64,000 nt of DNA from contig NZ_CP078143.1 of NCBI RefSeq assembly GCF_019891395.1, positions 620,001 through 684,000 on the forward strand. The letters run 5' to 3'. Below the pieces are notes generated by a model. The model was not told the origin of the DNA. It worked only from the letters and a program-made list of their open reading frames with translations, and did no database searches. Numbering within the stretch: position 1 is the first letter of the stretch; each line of letters opens with the position of its first letter. Below, in pieces: positions 34,925-44,158 of the stretch. The position numbers and the translations under genes are program-made. Origin of the DNA: Nitratireductor kimnyeongensis. GTDB lineage: Bacteria > Pseudomonadota > Alphaproteobacteria > Rhizobiales > Rhizobiaceae.

Positions 34925-35779
34925 ATGGACCCTCTTTCAGAATGGATCGCTGACTGGAAAATTCCCATCGGTCGTTGGGGCCGAGACTTCTTCGACTTTC
35001 TCACCACAAATTTTGCCTGGTTGTTCGACACGCTCGCAGACGTTCTGGCCGATGTGCTGGACGGAATGGTGGACGTTCTGCTGGCCGTTCCCGCCATCCT
35101 TCTGGTGCTTGCCATTGCAGCACTCGCCTATCTGCTGCAACGCTCCTGGAAGCTTTCTGTCGCAGTAACACTCGGCCTTCTCTTCATTATCAATCAGGGT
35201 TTATGGGAGGAAACGGTCGAGACACTGGTGCTTGTCGTGGCTGCGGCCGCCGTCTCCATGGCAATAGGCGTCCCTGTTGGCATCTGGGCAGCGCACAATC
35301 CACGCGTCTATCAGTTTCTGCGACCGGTGCTCGATCTGATGCAGACGCTGCCGACCTTTGTCTATCTCATCCCCGTTCTCATCCTGTTCGGTCTGGGCGC
35401 CGCGCCCGGTCTGATCGTGACCGTGATCTTCGCTTCACCTGCTCCGATCCGGCTCACCTATCTCGGCATCACGTCGGTTCCACAGCCCATGATCGAGGCC
35501 GGACATGCCTTCGGCGCCACAAAACGGCAACTCCTGTGGAAGGTGGAATTGCCCGCCGCGCTGCCCTCCATCATGGCGGGTCTCACCCAATGCATCATGC
35601 TGTCGCTCTCCATGGTCGTCATCGCAGCACTGATCGGTGCAGACGGGCTTGGCAAACCGGTGGTGCGCGCACTTAACTCGGTCAACATCCCACTCGGCCT
35701 CGAAGCGGGGCTCGCCATCGTCGTTCTGGCGATCATTCTCGACCGTATCGCACGCATTGAGCGGGGGAGCGACAAATGA
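34925..35779 (+). CDS. choW: Choline ABC transporter, permease
   Basis: The 284-residue permease has an N-terminal amphipathic region, six or so membrane helices and the EAA-type loop that contacts the ATPase (MIEAGHAFGATKRQLLWKVELPAALPSIMAG). It forms the membrane channel with ChoX and ChoV. A GGAGATCC ribosome site precedes the ATG, and its stop overlaps the choV start by four bases (ATGA). Confidence 0.92.
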   Translation: MDPLSEWIADWKIPIGRWGRDFFDFLTTNFAWLFDTLADVLADVLDGMVDVLLAVPAILLVLAIAALAYLLQRSWKLSVAVTLGLLFIINQGLWEETVETLVLVVAAAAVSMAIGVPVGIWAAHNPRVYQFLRPVLDLMQTLPTFVYLIPVLILFGLGAAPGLIVTVIFASPAPIRLTYLGITSVPQPMIEAGHAFGATKRQLLWKVELPAALPSIMAGLTQCIMLSLSMVVIAALIGADGLGKPVVRALNSVNIPLGLEAGLAIVVLAIILDRIARIERGSDK

Positions 35780-36963
35780 ACGTGGCGATCGATTTCAACA
35801 AGGTCGACATTCTCTTTGGTACGGAGCGGCAGAAGGCAGAGGCGCTTCCGCTGGTGGATGCGGGCAGGAACCGCGAGGAAATTCTCGCTGAAACCGGCGC
35901 GGTGCTCGGCTGTGCCAACTGCGACCTGACTGTGGAACGCGGCGAGATATCCGTATTGATGGGACTGTCGGGCTCGGGAAAGTCCACCTTGCTGCGTGCG
36001 GTGAACCGGCTGAACACCGTGGCCCGCGGCAATGTCGTCGTTCATGACGGCGACTGGCAGGCCGATGTGGTAAACTGCTCGCAAGCCGAATTGCGCAAGA
36101 TCCGCCGCGAGTGCGTGGCGATGGTCTTCCAGCAATTCGCCCTCCTGCCCTGGCGCACGGTGGCGGAGAATGTTGGCTTCGGGCTGGAGCTTGCCGGTGT
36201 GCCCGCAAAGGAGCGCAAGGAACGCGTGATGGCGCAGCTCGAGCTGGTGCATCTGATCGACTGGGCCGACAAATATGCGCATGAGCTTTCGGGCGGGATG
36301 CAGCAGCGCGTGGGCCTTGCCCGCGCCTTTGCCACGGAAGCGCCGATCCTGCTCATGGACGAACCCTTCTCCGCACTCGATCCGCTCATCCGAACGAAAC
36401 TGCAGGACGAGCTGCTGGAACTTCAGGACCGTCTGAAGAAGACGATCCTCTTCGTCAGCCACGATCTGGAGGAAGCGCTCAAGATCGGCAACCGCATCTC
36501 CATCATGGAAGGCGGGCGGATCGTGCAGACGGGCACGCCGGAAGACATCGTCCTGGCACCGGAAAACGATTATGTGCGGGACTTCATTTCCAATGTGAAC
36601 CCGCTCTCTGTGCTGACCGCCTGGAACGTGATGCGCGATGTTCGCGACCTGGAGGCGGCGGGCGAAGGCTGGCTGTGGCTCGACCGGCGCAAGACCACGC
36701 GATTCAAGTTCGATGAAAACATGCTGGTCATCGACGCCGAGCGAAATGGCAAGCCCGCCATCTGGGTCTCCTGCGACAATATCGAGGAGTTGCCCGAGGA
36801 CAGGCCCAAGGTCTTTTGGGCAACCGCCGGCACACCGCTGCGCACGGTGATGCGGGCCATGCAGCAATCCCAGACGGCGCCGGTGGCGCTCTTTGACGAG
36901 GCCTCACGGTTTGTCGGGGCGATTGGCATACGCGACGTGCTTGGCGCCATCATCCGGCGCTGA
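35776..36963 (+). CDS. choV: Choline ABC transporter, ATP-binding protein
   Basis: This 395-residue ATPase has Walker A GLSGSGKST, the signature LSGGMQQRVGLARAF and Walker B ILLMDEPFSALDP. A C-terminal region of about 110 residues resembles a degenerate CBS pair (PVALFDEASRFVGAIGIRDVLG), as in the glycine-betaine/choline ATPases ProV and OpuAA, where it senses ionic strength. It powers choline uptake with ChoX and ChoW. A terminator hairpin follows. Confidence 0.93.
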   Translation: MNVAIDFNKVDILFGTERQKAEALPLVDAGRNREEILAETGAVLGCANCDLTVERGEISVLMGLSGSGKSTLLRAVNRLNTVARGNVVVHDGDWQADVVNCSQAELRKIRRECVAMVFQQFALLPWRTVAENVGFGLELAGVPAKERKERVMAQLELVHLIDWADKYAHELSGGMQQRVGLARAFATEAPILLMDEPFSALDPLIRTKLQDELLELQDRLKKTILFVSHDLEEALKIGNRISIMEGGRIVQTGTPEDIVLAPENDYVRDFISNVNPLSVLTAWNVMRDVRDLEAAGEGWLWLDRRKTTRFKFDENMLVIDAERNGKPAIWVSCDNIEELPEDRPKVFWATAGTPLRTVMRAMQQSQTAPVALFDEASRFVGAIGIRDVLGAIIRR

Positions 36964-36977
36964 GCATCTTCACACAC

Positions 36978-37003
36978 AGCGGCATTGCGCAGATGCCGCT
37001 TTT
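36978..37003 (+). terminator. Terminator of the choXWV operon
   Basis: AGCGGCAT (36978-36985) and ATGCCGCT (36993-37000) form a perfect 8-bp stem with a seven-base loop, followed by TTT. It lies 15 bp after the choV stop. Confidence 0.7.
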
Positions 37004-37057
37004 CGCAATGAGCCTCCCCCGCTACTGTCTTGATGACACATTGAGGGAGGCTGTCAC

Positions 37058-37819
37058 ATGAACCCAACCGGCATCGTTGCGCTCGTCACGGGTGGCGGCT
37101 CAGGACTTGGTGAAGCGACCGCGCGCGAACTCGCCGACAAAGGCGCAAAGATCGCCATCGCCGATGTCGGCATGGAGAGAGCCGAAGCGGTGGCCGCCGA
37201 TATCGGCGGCATTGCGGTCAAATGCGATGTCACCAGCGAAGCCGATGGTCTGGCGGCTCTGGGGGAAGCAACGGATAAGCTCGGCGCGCCGCGCATACTG
37301 GTGAATTGCGCCGGCATTGTCACGGCCACTAAGACCGTCGGCCGGGATGGGCCCCACCCGCTCGATCTTTATCGCAAGGTGATCGAGATCAACCTCCTTG
37401 GCACGTTCAACATGATCCGTCTGTTTGCTGCCCAGGCACAGGAACTCGAACCGCTTGAGGGTGGCGAGCGCGGGGTCATCGTCAACACGGCCTCGGTTGC
37501 CGCCTTCGACGGGCAGATCGGCCAGGTCGCCTATTCCGCCTCCAAGGGCGGCGTGGTGGGCATGACACTGCCCATTGCCCGCGATCTTTCACGCTCCGGC
37601 ATCCGCGTGTGCACCATTGCGCCGGGCATCTTCAAGACGCCGATGATGGCCGGCCTGCCGGAGGACGCACAGGCTTCGCTTGGCCAGCAGGTGCCCTTCC
37701 CGCCGCGCCTCGGTGAGCCTTCCGAATATGCAGCGCTAGCCTGCCATATCGTGGAGAACCAGATGCTGAACGGCGAGACGATCCGTCTTGATGGCGCGAT
37801 CCGCATGGCTCCGAAATAG
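37058..37819 (+). CDS. SDR oxidoreductase (3-hydroxyacyl-CoA dehydrogenase type II-like)
   Basis: The 253-residue short-chain dehydrogenase has the NAD-binding [10 protein letters not shown] (about residues 10-19), NCAGIV, the catalytic Ser segment [15 protein letters not shown] and the YSASK active site. The [29 protein letters not shown] segment is characteristic of HSD10-like 3-hydroxyacyl-CoA dehydrogenases acting on short or branched chains. The specific substrate is inferred from resemblance only. It stands alone with a GAGGGAGG ribosome site. Confidence 0.87.
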   Translation: MNPTGIVALVTGGGSGLGEATARELADKGAKIAIADVGMERAEAVAADIGGIAVKCDVTSEADGLAALGEATDKLGAPRILVNCAGIVTATKTVGRDGPHPLDLYRKVIEINLLGTFNMIRLFAAQAQELEPLEGGERGVIVNTASVAAFDGQIGQVAYSASKGGVVGMTLPIARDLSRSGIRVCTIAPGIFKTPMMAGLPEDAQASLGQQVPFPPRLGEPSEYAALACHIVENQMLNGETIRLDGAIRMAPK

Positions 37820-37902
37820 CCCGATGCTGGAAAATCCACCGTCCCCGCTTGCAGCCACAAGCCTGATCGGCGAAGGAGATGCTTCAACGAATTGAGGCAT
37901 CG

Positions 37903-38673
37903 ATGAGCGAAGGCAAACAAAAGGACATCATTCTCGAAACGGATGCGGATGCCATTCGTCTTGCGAAGACGCTTGTGCGCGTTGCGCGCTTTGGTGCGCT
38001 GGCGACAATTGATCCAGAGGATGGCGCACCCTTCGCCACCCGTGTTGCCACGGCAACTGATCTGGACGGCGCGTCGCTCATCTTGGTGTCTGGACTGTCC
38101 GCTCATACGAAGGGGCTGGAATCCGATCCACGCTGCTCCCTCCTGTTGGGCGAACCCGGCAAAGGCGACCCGCTGGCGCATCCACGCCTTTCCGTCAAGG
38201 CTGCCGCATTGCGACTGGAGCACGACAGCGAAGACCATGCGCGCGCCAAGCGTCGCTATCTCGCACGCCATCCCAAGGCCAAGCTGTATATCGATTTCCC
38301 GGATTTCTCTCTCTACCGGCTGGAGCCAAAGACGGCACTTCTCAATGGCGGTTTCGCCCGCGCCTACAGACTTTCACGCAAAGAGCTTCTGTTCGATAGC
38401 CCGGCACTTGCCGGCCTTGCCGAAGCGGAAGCTGGCGCCATCGCTCATATGAACAGCGACCACGCAGACGCGATCGAAAATTACGCCCGCTTTTTCTCGA
38501 AAGAACGATCGGGAAAATGGCAAATGACCGGGATCGATCCTGAAGGCATCGACCTGGCGCTTGGCGATGAAACCCGCCGCATCTTCTTTGACACTCCCTT
38601 GGACGAGGCAGCACAGATGCGGCATGTCCTCGTAGCGATGGCTGGACAAGCTCGTGCAGGACTAGCCGCGTGA
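37903..38673 (+). CDS. HugZ-like pyridoxamine-oxidase-fold protein
   Basis: The protein of about 256 residues has an N-terminal split-barrel FMN-binding-like domain (VRVARFGALATIDPEDGAPFATRVATATD) and a C-terminal DUF2470 domain (AGAIAHMNSDHADAIENYARF). This is the layout of HugZ/HutZ proteins, which bind haem and take part in haem use. Haem-related activity here is family inference. The start at MSEGKQKD is preferred; an ATG eight codons earlier has a GAAGGAG just before it and is also possible. Its stop overlaps the next start. Confidence 0.82.
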   Translation: MSEGKQKDIILETDADAIRLAKTLVRVARFGALATIDPEDGAPFATRVATATDLDGASLILVSGLSAHTKGLESDPRCSLLLGEPGKGDPLAHPRLSVKAAALRLEHDSEDHARAKRRYLARHPKAKLYIDFPDFSLYRLEPKTALLNGGFARAYRLSRKELLFDSPALAGLAEAEAGAIAHMNSDHADAIENYARFFSKERSGKWQMTGIDPEGIDLALGDETRRIFFDTPLDEAAQMRHVLVAMAGQARAGLAA

Positions 38674-39473
38674 CACGGAACCTTATCCCCATCGACAGCG
38701 CTGAAGATCCACGCATCGCAGCCTATCGCAACATCCGGGAGCGTGATCTGGTGGGTCGTCAGGGACGGTTCGTCGCCGAAGGGCGCGTCGTGCTCAACGT
38801 TCTCTTTTCTACCAGCCGGTTCACGGCAGAAAGCGTCTTCTTGCGTGAAAATCGCGTTGCGGGGCTGTTCGATCTGATCGAACGCATTCCCGAGACTGTT
38901 CCGATTTACACGGCCAGCGCTTCAATCATGGACGAGGTTGCCGGTTTCGAGATCCATCGGGGCATTCTGGCGATCGGTCGCAAGCGGGAAACAAGCGGCG
39001 AAGCGCTGCTCGATACGCTGCCTGAGGCAGCGCTGGTGGTCGCACTCTCGGGCATATCCAATCACGACAATATGGGTTCGATCTTCCGCAACGCCGCCTC
39101 TTTCGGCGCTGCCGCCGTCTTGCTCACCGATGATTGCTGTGATCCTCTCTATCGCAAGGCTATTCGTGTTTCGGTAGGCGCAGCGCTGAAACTTCCCTTT
39201 GCGCGGTTCAGCGATACAGCCACTCTTGCGACCGCGCTGCACGACCGGGGGTATTCAATTCTCGCACTGAGCCCGCAAGGAAAGATCGACATTGCAGAGA
39301 TTAAGCGCGATCCGCGCCATGCATTGCTTCTTGGCAGCGAAGGGCACGGACTTTCGGAAGAGGATATGAAGCGGCTTCCCACCGCCCGGATTGCCATGGC
39401 CCCGGATTTCGACAGTCTCAACGTGGCTGCGGCTTCTGCCATTGCACTGCACCGCCTCTGGTGCCCGGTCTAA
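38670..39473 (+). CDS. TrmH/SpoU-family RNA 2'-O-methyltransferase
   Basis: The 267-residue protein has the three SPOUT motifs: SNHDNMGSIFRNAASFGA (motif 1), LLGSEGHGLSEE (motif 2) and DFDSLNVAAASAIALH (motif 3). They form the trefoil-knot S-adenosylmethionine site. The N-terminal part resembles the RNA-binding SpoU substrate-binding domain. The target (rRNA or tRNA ribose) cannot be told. The start is GTG overlapping the previous stop (GTGA), so it is coupled to the HugZ-like gene. Confidence 0.88.
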   Translation: MTRNLIPIDSAEDPRIAAYRNIRERDLVGRQGRFVAEGRVVLNVLFSTSRFTAESVFLRENRVAGLFDLIERIPETVPIYTASASIMDEVAGFEIHRGILAIGRKRETSGEALLDTLPEAALVVALSGISNHDNMGSIFRNAASFGAAAVLLTDDCCDPLYRKAIRVSVGAALKLPFARFSDTATLATALHDRGYSILALSPQGKIDIAEIKRDPRHALLLGSEGHGLSEEDMKRLPTARIAMAPDFDSLNVAAASAIALHRLWCPV

Positions 39474-40714
39474 AGCTGGGATGCCCGATCGCGCAGGGTG
39501 CGCACTCTTTCGGCAAGGCTTAGGGGGCGGTCATCGGCTCCGGTCTCCTCAGCCTGAATGGCTTGTGCGATCGGCGAACCCTCCCCTTCCAGCGAGGCGG
39601 TCAGGCCAATCACTTCGGCTGCCAGGCTATGGATCTGCTCGCGCAACGCTCCATCCGCGTGTGCATCATCGCCTGCCTTGGCACGCGGAGCCTTTCCGTT
39701 TTTCTTGTTTTCCGAAAGCTCGGCACGCAATTTCTTGTTTTCCTGAAGCAGCCTGGAAATACGTGTCTTGAGTTTTTCCTGATCACCTTCAGAAGATTGT
39801 TGCATGGCCGTCGTCTTTGAACCTCCATCGGCCAAAAGCGTGCGAAGTTGCAGGGATCTGTCTGCAAGTTCGCGTGACAGGCGCTTGCATTCCGCCTCCG
39901 CTTCCTTCAACCGGCGAGCCCCCTCTTCAGACAAGCTGGCCTCGCTCGCCCCATTCTTCTCCTTGCGGAGACGCGCAATTTCAGTTTCCCTGCGTTCCAG
40001 CTTTTCTTCGTGCTCGTAGAGCGCTCTCATCTGCACCTCCAGCTTTTTCTGAAGGTCTGCGTTACGCTTCTCGGCCATTTTCAAGCCGGCTTCAGCCTCT
40101 TTGCGTGCGGTTTCGGCTTCGCGTGCTGCACGAATTGCATCCTTACGATCACGACGAAGTTCGGCCAGGTCATCCTCCACCTTGCGCAACTCCGTCTCGC
40201 GAGCGACCATTTCGATCTGCCGGCTGCTTGCCAGCAAGCGCTCTTCCTCATAGCGGTCATTGAGTTCCGTCAGCGCGTTACCACGTACTTCAAGCTCCGA
40301 GAGCGCTTCTTCCAGCCTGGTTTCCAGCGTGGAAATGACTTCAGCGTTCTCCGCCAGAGCCGTGCGCTGCTTTTCGGTTTCGCCGCGCAATTCGGCAATC
40401 ACCTTGTCCTGTGCGTCGCGATCCTCGGCAAGCTGCCTGGCCTCATCGCTCAACCGGGCGATTTGGACCAGTTGCGAAGACGTCTTCGCGTTCAGGGACT
40501 CGATGTTCATTTCGAGCCGGCGGGCCGCCATGGCGTGGCTGGCGCGCAACTGATCCTTCTCCGCCTCGAGTTCATTGGCAGAAAGCGGCAGGCTGGCTTC
40601 TATACGCTTTGTCGTGAGCCGCACCGCCCTGCGCCACACAAGCGGCGCCATCGCAAGAGCGAGGAATCCGGCGGCAAAGAAGCCCAGAAGAATAAGCAGT
40701 ATCGTCGTGATCAC
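39470..40714 (-). CDS. Membrane-anchored coiled-coil protein, unknown
   Basis: The 414-residue protein has one N-terminal membrane helix (TTILLILLGFFAAGFLALAM) followed by about 330 residues of nearly unbroken coiled coil rich in Glu, Lys, Arg and Leu. A short C-terminal tail is predicted to be less ordered (ETGADDRPLSLAERVRTLRDRASQL). It should sit in the inner membrane with the coiled coil in the cytoplasm. Similar proteins occur across rhizobia without known function; a structural or divisome role is possible. It is convergent with the methyltransferase gene, with a 4-bp overlap of stops. Confidence 0.78.
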   Translation of the reverse strand: MITTILLILLGFFAAGFLALAMAPLVWRRAVRLTTKRIEASLPLSANELEAEKDQLRASHAMAARRLEMNIESLNAKTSSQLVQIARLSDEARQLAEDRDAQDKVIAELRGETEKQRTALAENAEVISTLETRLEEALSELEVRGNALTELNDRYEEERLLASSRQIEMVARETELRKVEDDLAELRRDRKDAIRAAREAETARKEAEAGLKMAEKRNADLQKKLEVQMRALYEHEEKLERRETEIARLRKEKNGASEASLSEEGARRLKEAEAECKRLSRELADRSLQLRTLLADGGSKTTAMQQSSEGDQEKLKTRISRLLQENKKLRAELSENKKNGKAPRAKAGDDAHADGALREQIHSLAAEVIGLTASLEGEGSPIAQAIQAEETGADDRPLSLAERVRTLRDRASQL

Positions 40715-40872
40715 CGCATGAAACCCATTTCGTCAAGGAAACCCTGCATGTGCAGTTGTCACCTCATTGGGTCACGCAAAACGGCACGCGCGTCAAGCTG
40801 ATACGTGCAGGAAGAAGGTTGAGACCATCGGAGGAAAGCCGCAATAAGCCTGTCCCCCCTGTCCGGTCTACG

Positions 40873-41463
40873 TCAGAACGGATTCCAGGTCGGTTTGGGT
40901 GTCATCTTCAGATACCCCAGATTGACGCCAAGGCGAGCGCCGACACCAGTCCGGATCGGAACCAGAATCATGTTGTCGTTGGTCAACGCGTTGAAACCTA
41001 GACCAGCCACCAGATAGGCAGAGCCCGCAACGCCGCCGAAACGCCGGTACAGATCATTCACCGAATTGAGGTTATAGACGAGGATCATCACGCGGGACCC
41101 CTGACCGCCATAGTCCCAGCCGATAGATGGTCCCTGCCAGAAAACCTTATGGTCGCCAGCGTTCTTGGTATAAAGCAGGCCCTCGCCATAGGTCAGACCG
41201 CCGATAAACGCGCCGGAGCCTTCCTCGCCAAGAACATAGCCGTTCGGCAAGCCGTAATTGGAGAAGATCTTCTCCACCACGGCTGCCAGACCGCCCGTGG
41301 TGGCGCCGAAAAACCCGTGTCCGGCGTCAACGATCTCCTGAGCCGTGTAGCCATTGTTGGCCCGTGCCGAATTGGTGGTCACGGAGATGGCGCCCAGGCC
41401 GACAGCGAAAACCACCAGAAAGACCTGGATAAACCGCGTCCAATCAAAAAGCCGTGCAGGCAT
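40873..41463 (-). CDS. eipA: DUF1134 envelope protein (EipA-like)
   Basis: The 196-residue protein has an N-terminal signal or anchor (FIQVFLVVFAVGLGAISVTTNSARA) and one DUF1134 domain (EIVDAGHGFFGATTGGLAAVVEKIF ... GYVLGEEGSGAFIGGLTYGEGLLYTKN ... IGWDYGGQGSRVMILVYNL). In Brucella the DUF1134 protein EipA is a periplasmic protein needed for envelope integrity. The DUF1134 call is secure from the sequence; the symbol rests on the Brucella parallel. It lies between the coiled-coil protein gene and the cell-cycle cluster. Confidence 0.85.
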   Translation of the reverse strand: MPARLFDWTRFIQVFLVVFAVGLGAISVTTNSARANNGYTAQEIVDAGHGFFGATTGGLAAVVEKIFSNYGLPNGYVLGEEGSGAFIGGLTYGEGLLYTKNAGDHKVFWQGPSIGWDYGGQGSRVMILVYNLNSVNDLYRRFGGVAGSAYLVAGLGFNALTNDNMILVPIRTGVGARLGVNLGYLKMTPKPTWNPF

Positions 41464-41819
41464 TGTTCATTCTCCATCCATGAGTGGCTGTCATAGACCC
41501 AGACCGCCCACCGTTACCCCGCCGAGAGCCACGATTGCTTCAAAATAGGCCGTGAATCTTTTCCAACTGTTAACCTCAACCTGAAACATGGCCGGCGCAT
41601 GGCCCAACGCCACGGATAAGCGTCCGCCGCCAGCGCCATTTCCGGCCAAACTGTTGCCGGTTTTCGCGCGCCTGTGTAACCAGAAGCAGCGTGTTCCATG
41701 AACTGATTCGGTTGGTGACTGGAACCTGTTCGAAGTCGGAACCACAAGAGCAAAGACCGTCCGGCACGCGCCATCCACAGGCGGCGATGGCTCGATCGGC
41801 AACAACGTCTGGAGGACAG

Positions 41820-42458
41820 ATGCCCATGTCCGAACTTTTCTCACTGAGCGCAACCGATCTCGCCGCTCTTCTGTGCAGTCGCGTATGCCACGACATCATT
41901 TCGCCGGTGGGTGCAATCAACAACGGCCTCGAACTGTTAGACGAGGGCGGCGCTGACGAAGATGCCATGGCCCTGATCCGCGCCAGCGCGGTGAACGCCT
42001 CGGCACGCCTCCAGTTTGCCCGCATTGCCTTTGGCGCCGCCGGCTCGGCAGGCATGCAGATCGATACAGGCGATGCACAGGCAGTCGCCACGGCCTTCAT
42101 AGCGAACGAAAAGCCCGACCTCGAATGGCACGGCGCGCGTGCGCTTCTGCCCAAGAACCAGGTAAAGCTTTTGCTGAACCTGCTGCTCGTCGCCAATTCC
42201 GCTATTCCGCGTGGTGGCAAGCTGCGCGTTTATCTAGAAAATCTGGAAAGCGCCCCCTCCTTCAAGATCAAGGCTGAGGGGCCAATGCTGCGCGTTCCAC
42301 CGAAATTTCTTGAGCTTCACTCTGGAAGCAAACCGGAAGAGCCGATCGATGCCCACAGCGTCCAGTTTTACTACACGCTGCTGCTGGCCCGCGATACAGG
42401 CATGACCGTCAATATTCGCGCCACGGCCGACGAGATTATCCTGGCTGCCGGGAAATAG
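41820..42458 (+). CDS. chpT: Histidine phosphotransferase ChpT
   Basis: This 212-residue protein begins LSATDLAALLCSRVCHDIISPVGAINNGLELL, the helical phosphotransfer segment with the phospho-acceptor His (in VCHDI) typical of ChpT. The C-terminal half is a degenerate histidine-kinase ATPase-like domain. ChpT passes phosphate from CckA to CtrA and CpdR in the alphaproteobacterial cell-cycle relay. The start at 41820 follows GGAGGACAG; the frame extends upstream without a ribosome site. ctrA lies only 600 bp further on. Confidence 0.92.
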   Translation: MPMSELFSLSATDLAALLCSRVCHDIISPVGAINNGLELLDEGGADEDAMALIRASAVNASARLQFARIAFGAAGSAGMQIDTGDAQAVATAFIANEKPDLEWHGARALLPKNQVKLLLNLLLVANSAIPRGGKLRVYLENLESAPSFKIKAEGPMLRVPPKFLELHSGSKPEEPIDAHSVQFYYTLLLARDTGMTVNIRATADEIILAAGK

Positions 42459-42462
42459 TCCG

Positions 42463-42470
42463 TTAACCAT
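42463..42470 (+). promoter_or_regulatory. CtrA-like half-site TTAACCAT
   Basis: TTAACCAT lies 91 bp upstream of the response-regulator start and just after chpT. The same word overlaps the double half-site upstream of ctrA. One half-site is weak evidence by itself. Confidence 0.35.
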
Positions 42471-42560
42471 AAGTCTTTGCGGCAGCTTTACCAGCCCTGC
42501 TCCATAATCCTTCCTGCTTGCCTGACAGCGGCAACTGCATTGCACGAAAGGATGTGGAAA

Positions 42561-42929
42561 ATGGCTCGCTGCCTGATCGTCGACGATTCCAGCGTCATCC
42601 GGAAGGTCGCCAAACGGATACTTGCCAGCGCGGAAATGATGGTCACCGAGGCCGCCAGTGGGCAAGAGGCCCTCGATCTGTCCGCCCATGACATGGCCGA
42701 CATCATCATTATCGATAGCTCGCTGCCGGATATGGATTCAAGCGATGTTGTTCGCCGGTTGATGGCTTTGCCCGCGGAGTTCAAGCCTTATATTCTCTTG
42801 TGTCTGGCTGAACTCGACCTCGGCGCGATCATGCGCGCGAAGCGGGCTGGTGCCCAGGGCTATATGTTGAAGCCCTTTACCCGCGCGCAATTGCTCGAAC
42901 AATTCCGAGAATTTCAAACGGCCGCTTAG
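42561..42929 (+). CDS. Single-domain response regulator
   Basis: The 122-residue protein is a lone receiver domain. The acidic pair is in VDDSS near residue 8, the phospho-acceptor Asp is in IIIIDSSLPD near residue 53, and the conserved Lys is in YMLKPF near residue 103. There is no output domain, so it must act by protein contact, as DivK and CpdR do. It is downstream of chpT by 100 bp, which makes it a likely member of the same phosphorelay. I would not call it CpdR or DivK without comparison. Confidence 0.87.
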   Translation: MARCLIVDDSSVIRKVAKRILASAEMMVTEAASGQEALDLSAHDMADIIIIDSSLPDMDSSDVVRRLMALPAEFKPYILLCLAELDLGAIMRAKRAGAQGYMLKPFTRAQLLEQFREFQTAA

Positions 42930-42964
42930 CGCCTTGCCGCAGCAATAACAAACTCAGGCAAAGC

Positions 42965-42990
42965 AAAAACCCGGCCTCGCGGCCGGGTTT
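42965..42990. terminator. Bidirectional terminator between the response regulator and ctrA
   Basis: AAACCCGGCC (42967-42976) and GGCCGGGTTT (42981-42990) form a perfect 10-bp stem with a TCGC loop. The A-run on its left gives a U-run for ctrA transcripts on the minus strand; it probably also stops the plus-strand transcript. Confidence 0.8.
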
Positions 42991-43019
42991 GCGCGTTTTG
43001 AAGGGGATTTGAAAAGAGG

Positions 43020-43715
43020 TCAGGCGCTTTCGCGAATTTCCTCGGGCTCGCGCAGCACGTAACCGCGACCCCACACCGTCTCGATGAAATTCTGACCGCC
43101 GGACGCCGCATCAAGCTTCTTGCGAAGCTTACAGATGAAGACGTCGATGATCTTCAACTCCGGTTCATCCATCCCACCATAGAGATGGTTCAGGAACATT
43201 TCCTTGGTGAGCGTCGTTCCCTTGCGGAGCGAGAGCAGCTCCAGCATCTGGTATTCCTTGCCAGTCAGGTGGACGCGCTGCCCAGCGACCTCGACCGTCT
43301 TGGCGTCCAGGTTCACGATCAGATCACCGGTGGTGATAACCGACTGTGCATGCCCCTTGGAGCGGCGCACGATCGCGTGAATACGCGCCACGAGCTCGTC
43401 CTTGTGGAACGGCTTCGTCATATAGTCGTCAGCGCCGAACCCGAGGCCCCGCACCTTGTCCTCGATGCCAGCCATGCCGGAGAGGATGAGGATCGGCGTC
43501 TTCACTTTCGAAAGGCGCAGTGTCCGCAGGACCTCGTAACCCGACATATCCGGCAGGTTGAGATCAAGCAGAATGATATCGTAATCGTAGAGCTTCCCCA
43601 GATCGACACCCTCTTCTCCGAGGTCCGTCGTATAAACATTGAAGCTCTCGGACTTAAGCATCAGTTCGATGCTTTGTGCCGTGGCACTGTCGTCTTCAAT
43701 CAGCAAAACGCGCAT
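43020..43715 (-). CDS. ctrA: Cell-cycle master regulator CtrA
   Basis: The 231-residue OmpR-family regulator begins [20 protein letters not shown] and has the phospho-acceptor Asp in [16 protein letters not shown] (near residue 51) and the C-terminal winged helix ([15 protein letters not shown] ... [16 protein letters not shown] ... [10 protein letters not shown]). The sequence is nearly that of other CtrA proteins. CtrA-P activates flagellar, pilus and division genes and, in Caulobacter, blocks replication start. Its C-terminus ends ESA rather than the Ala-Ala of Caulobacter CtrA. The upstream region has GANTC sites and CtrA half-sites. Confidence 0.97.
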   Translation of the reverse strand: MRVLLIEDDSATAQSIELMLKSESFNVYTTDLGEEGVDLGKLYDYDIILLDLNLPDMSGYEVLRTLRLSKVKTPILILSGMAGIEDKVRGLGFGADDYMTKPFHKDELVARIHAIVRRSKGHAQSVITTGDLIVNLDAKTVEVAGQRVHLTGKEYQMLELLSLRKGTTLTKEMFLNHLYGGMDEPELKIIDVFICKLRKKLDAASGGQNFIETVWGRGYVLREPEEIRESA

Positions 43716-44158
43716 CTTTATCCCCTTCTCGCCGCCGACCCGGCCTGGCAGGCACCCGGCACCGAAGCAATGATTGCCTGAATCGGAGCCTGCCAGTTAA
43801 TGGTTAACAAAATCTAATTCGGTCTGGCAAGCGCCAGATTCCCTTTTCAGCTTTTGAAGACACTGCATTGATTCCAATGGTGAAATATCCGCCTATGAAT
43901 AGATCGAATCACATTAGCAGTTCACGCTAACCGACTCTCTCCGCAATCAAATTACGGCTTTCTCACGCACAATCTTTACCGCGCCTTAAGCCATCGTCCT
44001 TATGATTAACAATGCCCGTAAACGAATGGTTACCGAAGGGGCTAAATCTTAGGAATTTGTTTCCTAAGTGCGCTTACCCTGCGAGGACTGACCCGGCGTA
44101 AACGGGACTGACAGCCGCCGAGGGGCGCTGGTGTGTGCGTATTGTGGGAGTATCGAGT
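43716..44158. promoter_or_regulatory. ctrA/fliJ divergent control region
   Basis: This 443-bp gap is AT-richer than the genes around it. It has four GANTC sites: 43780-43784, 43870-43874, 43906-43910 and 43933-43937. On the minus strand TTAACCATTAAC (43808-43797) gives two overlapping CtrA half-sites 82-93 bp upstream of ctrA. TTTA-N7-TTAA near 43977 is a degenerate full site. CcrM methylation and CtrA autoregulation of ctrA are established in Caulobacter. Confidence 0.6.

Noticed and set aside
35458..36867. 469-codon minus-strand ORF opposite choW/choV
   Set aside because: The plus strand carries clear ABC transporter motifs, so this is a shadow frame.
41491..41853. Minus-strand ORF upstream of chpT
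   Set aside because: It overlaps the chpT ribosome site and promoter region and has no recognisable domain.
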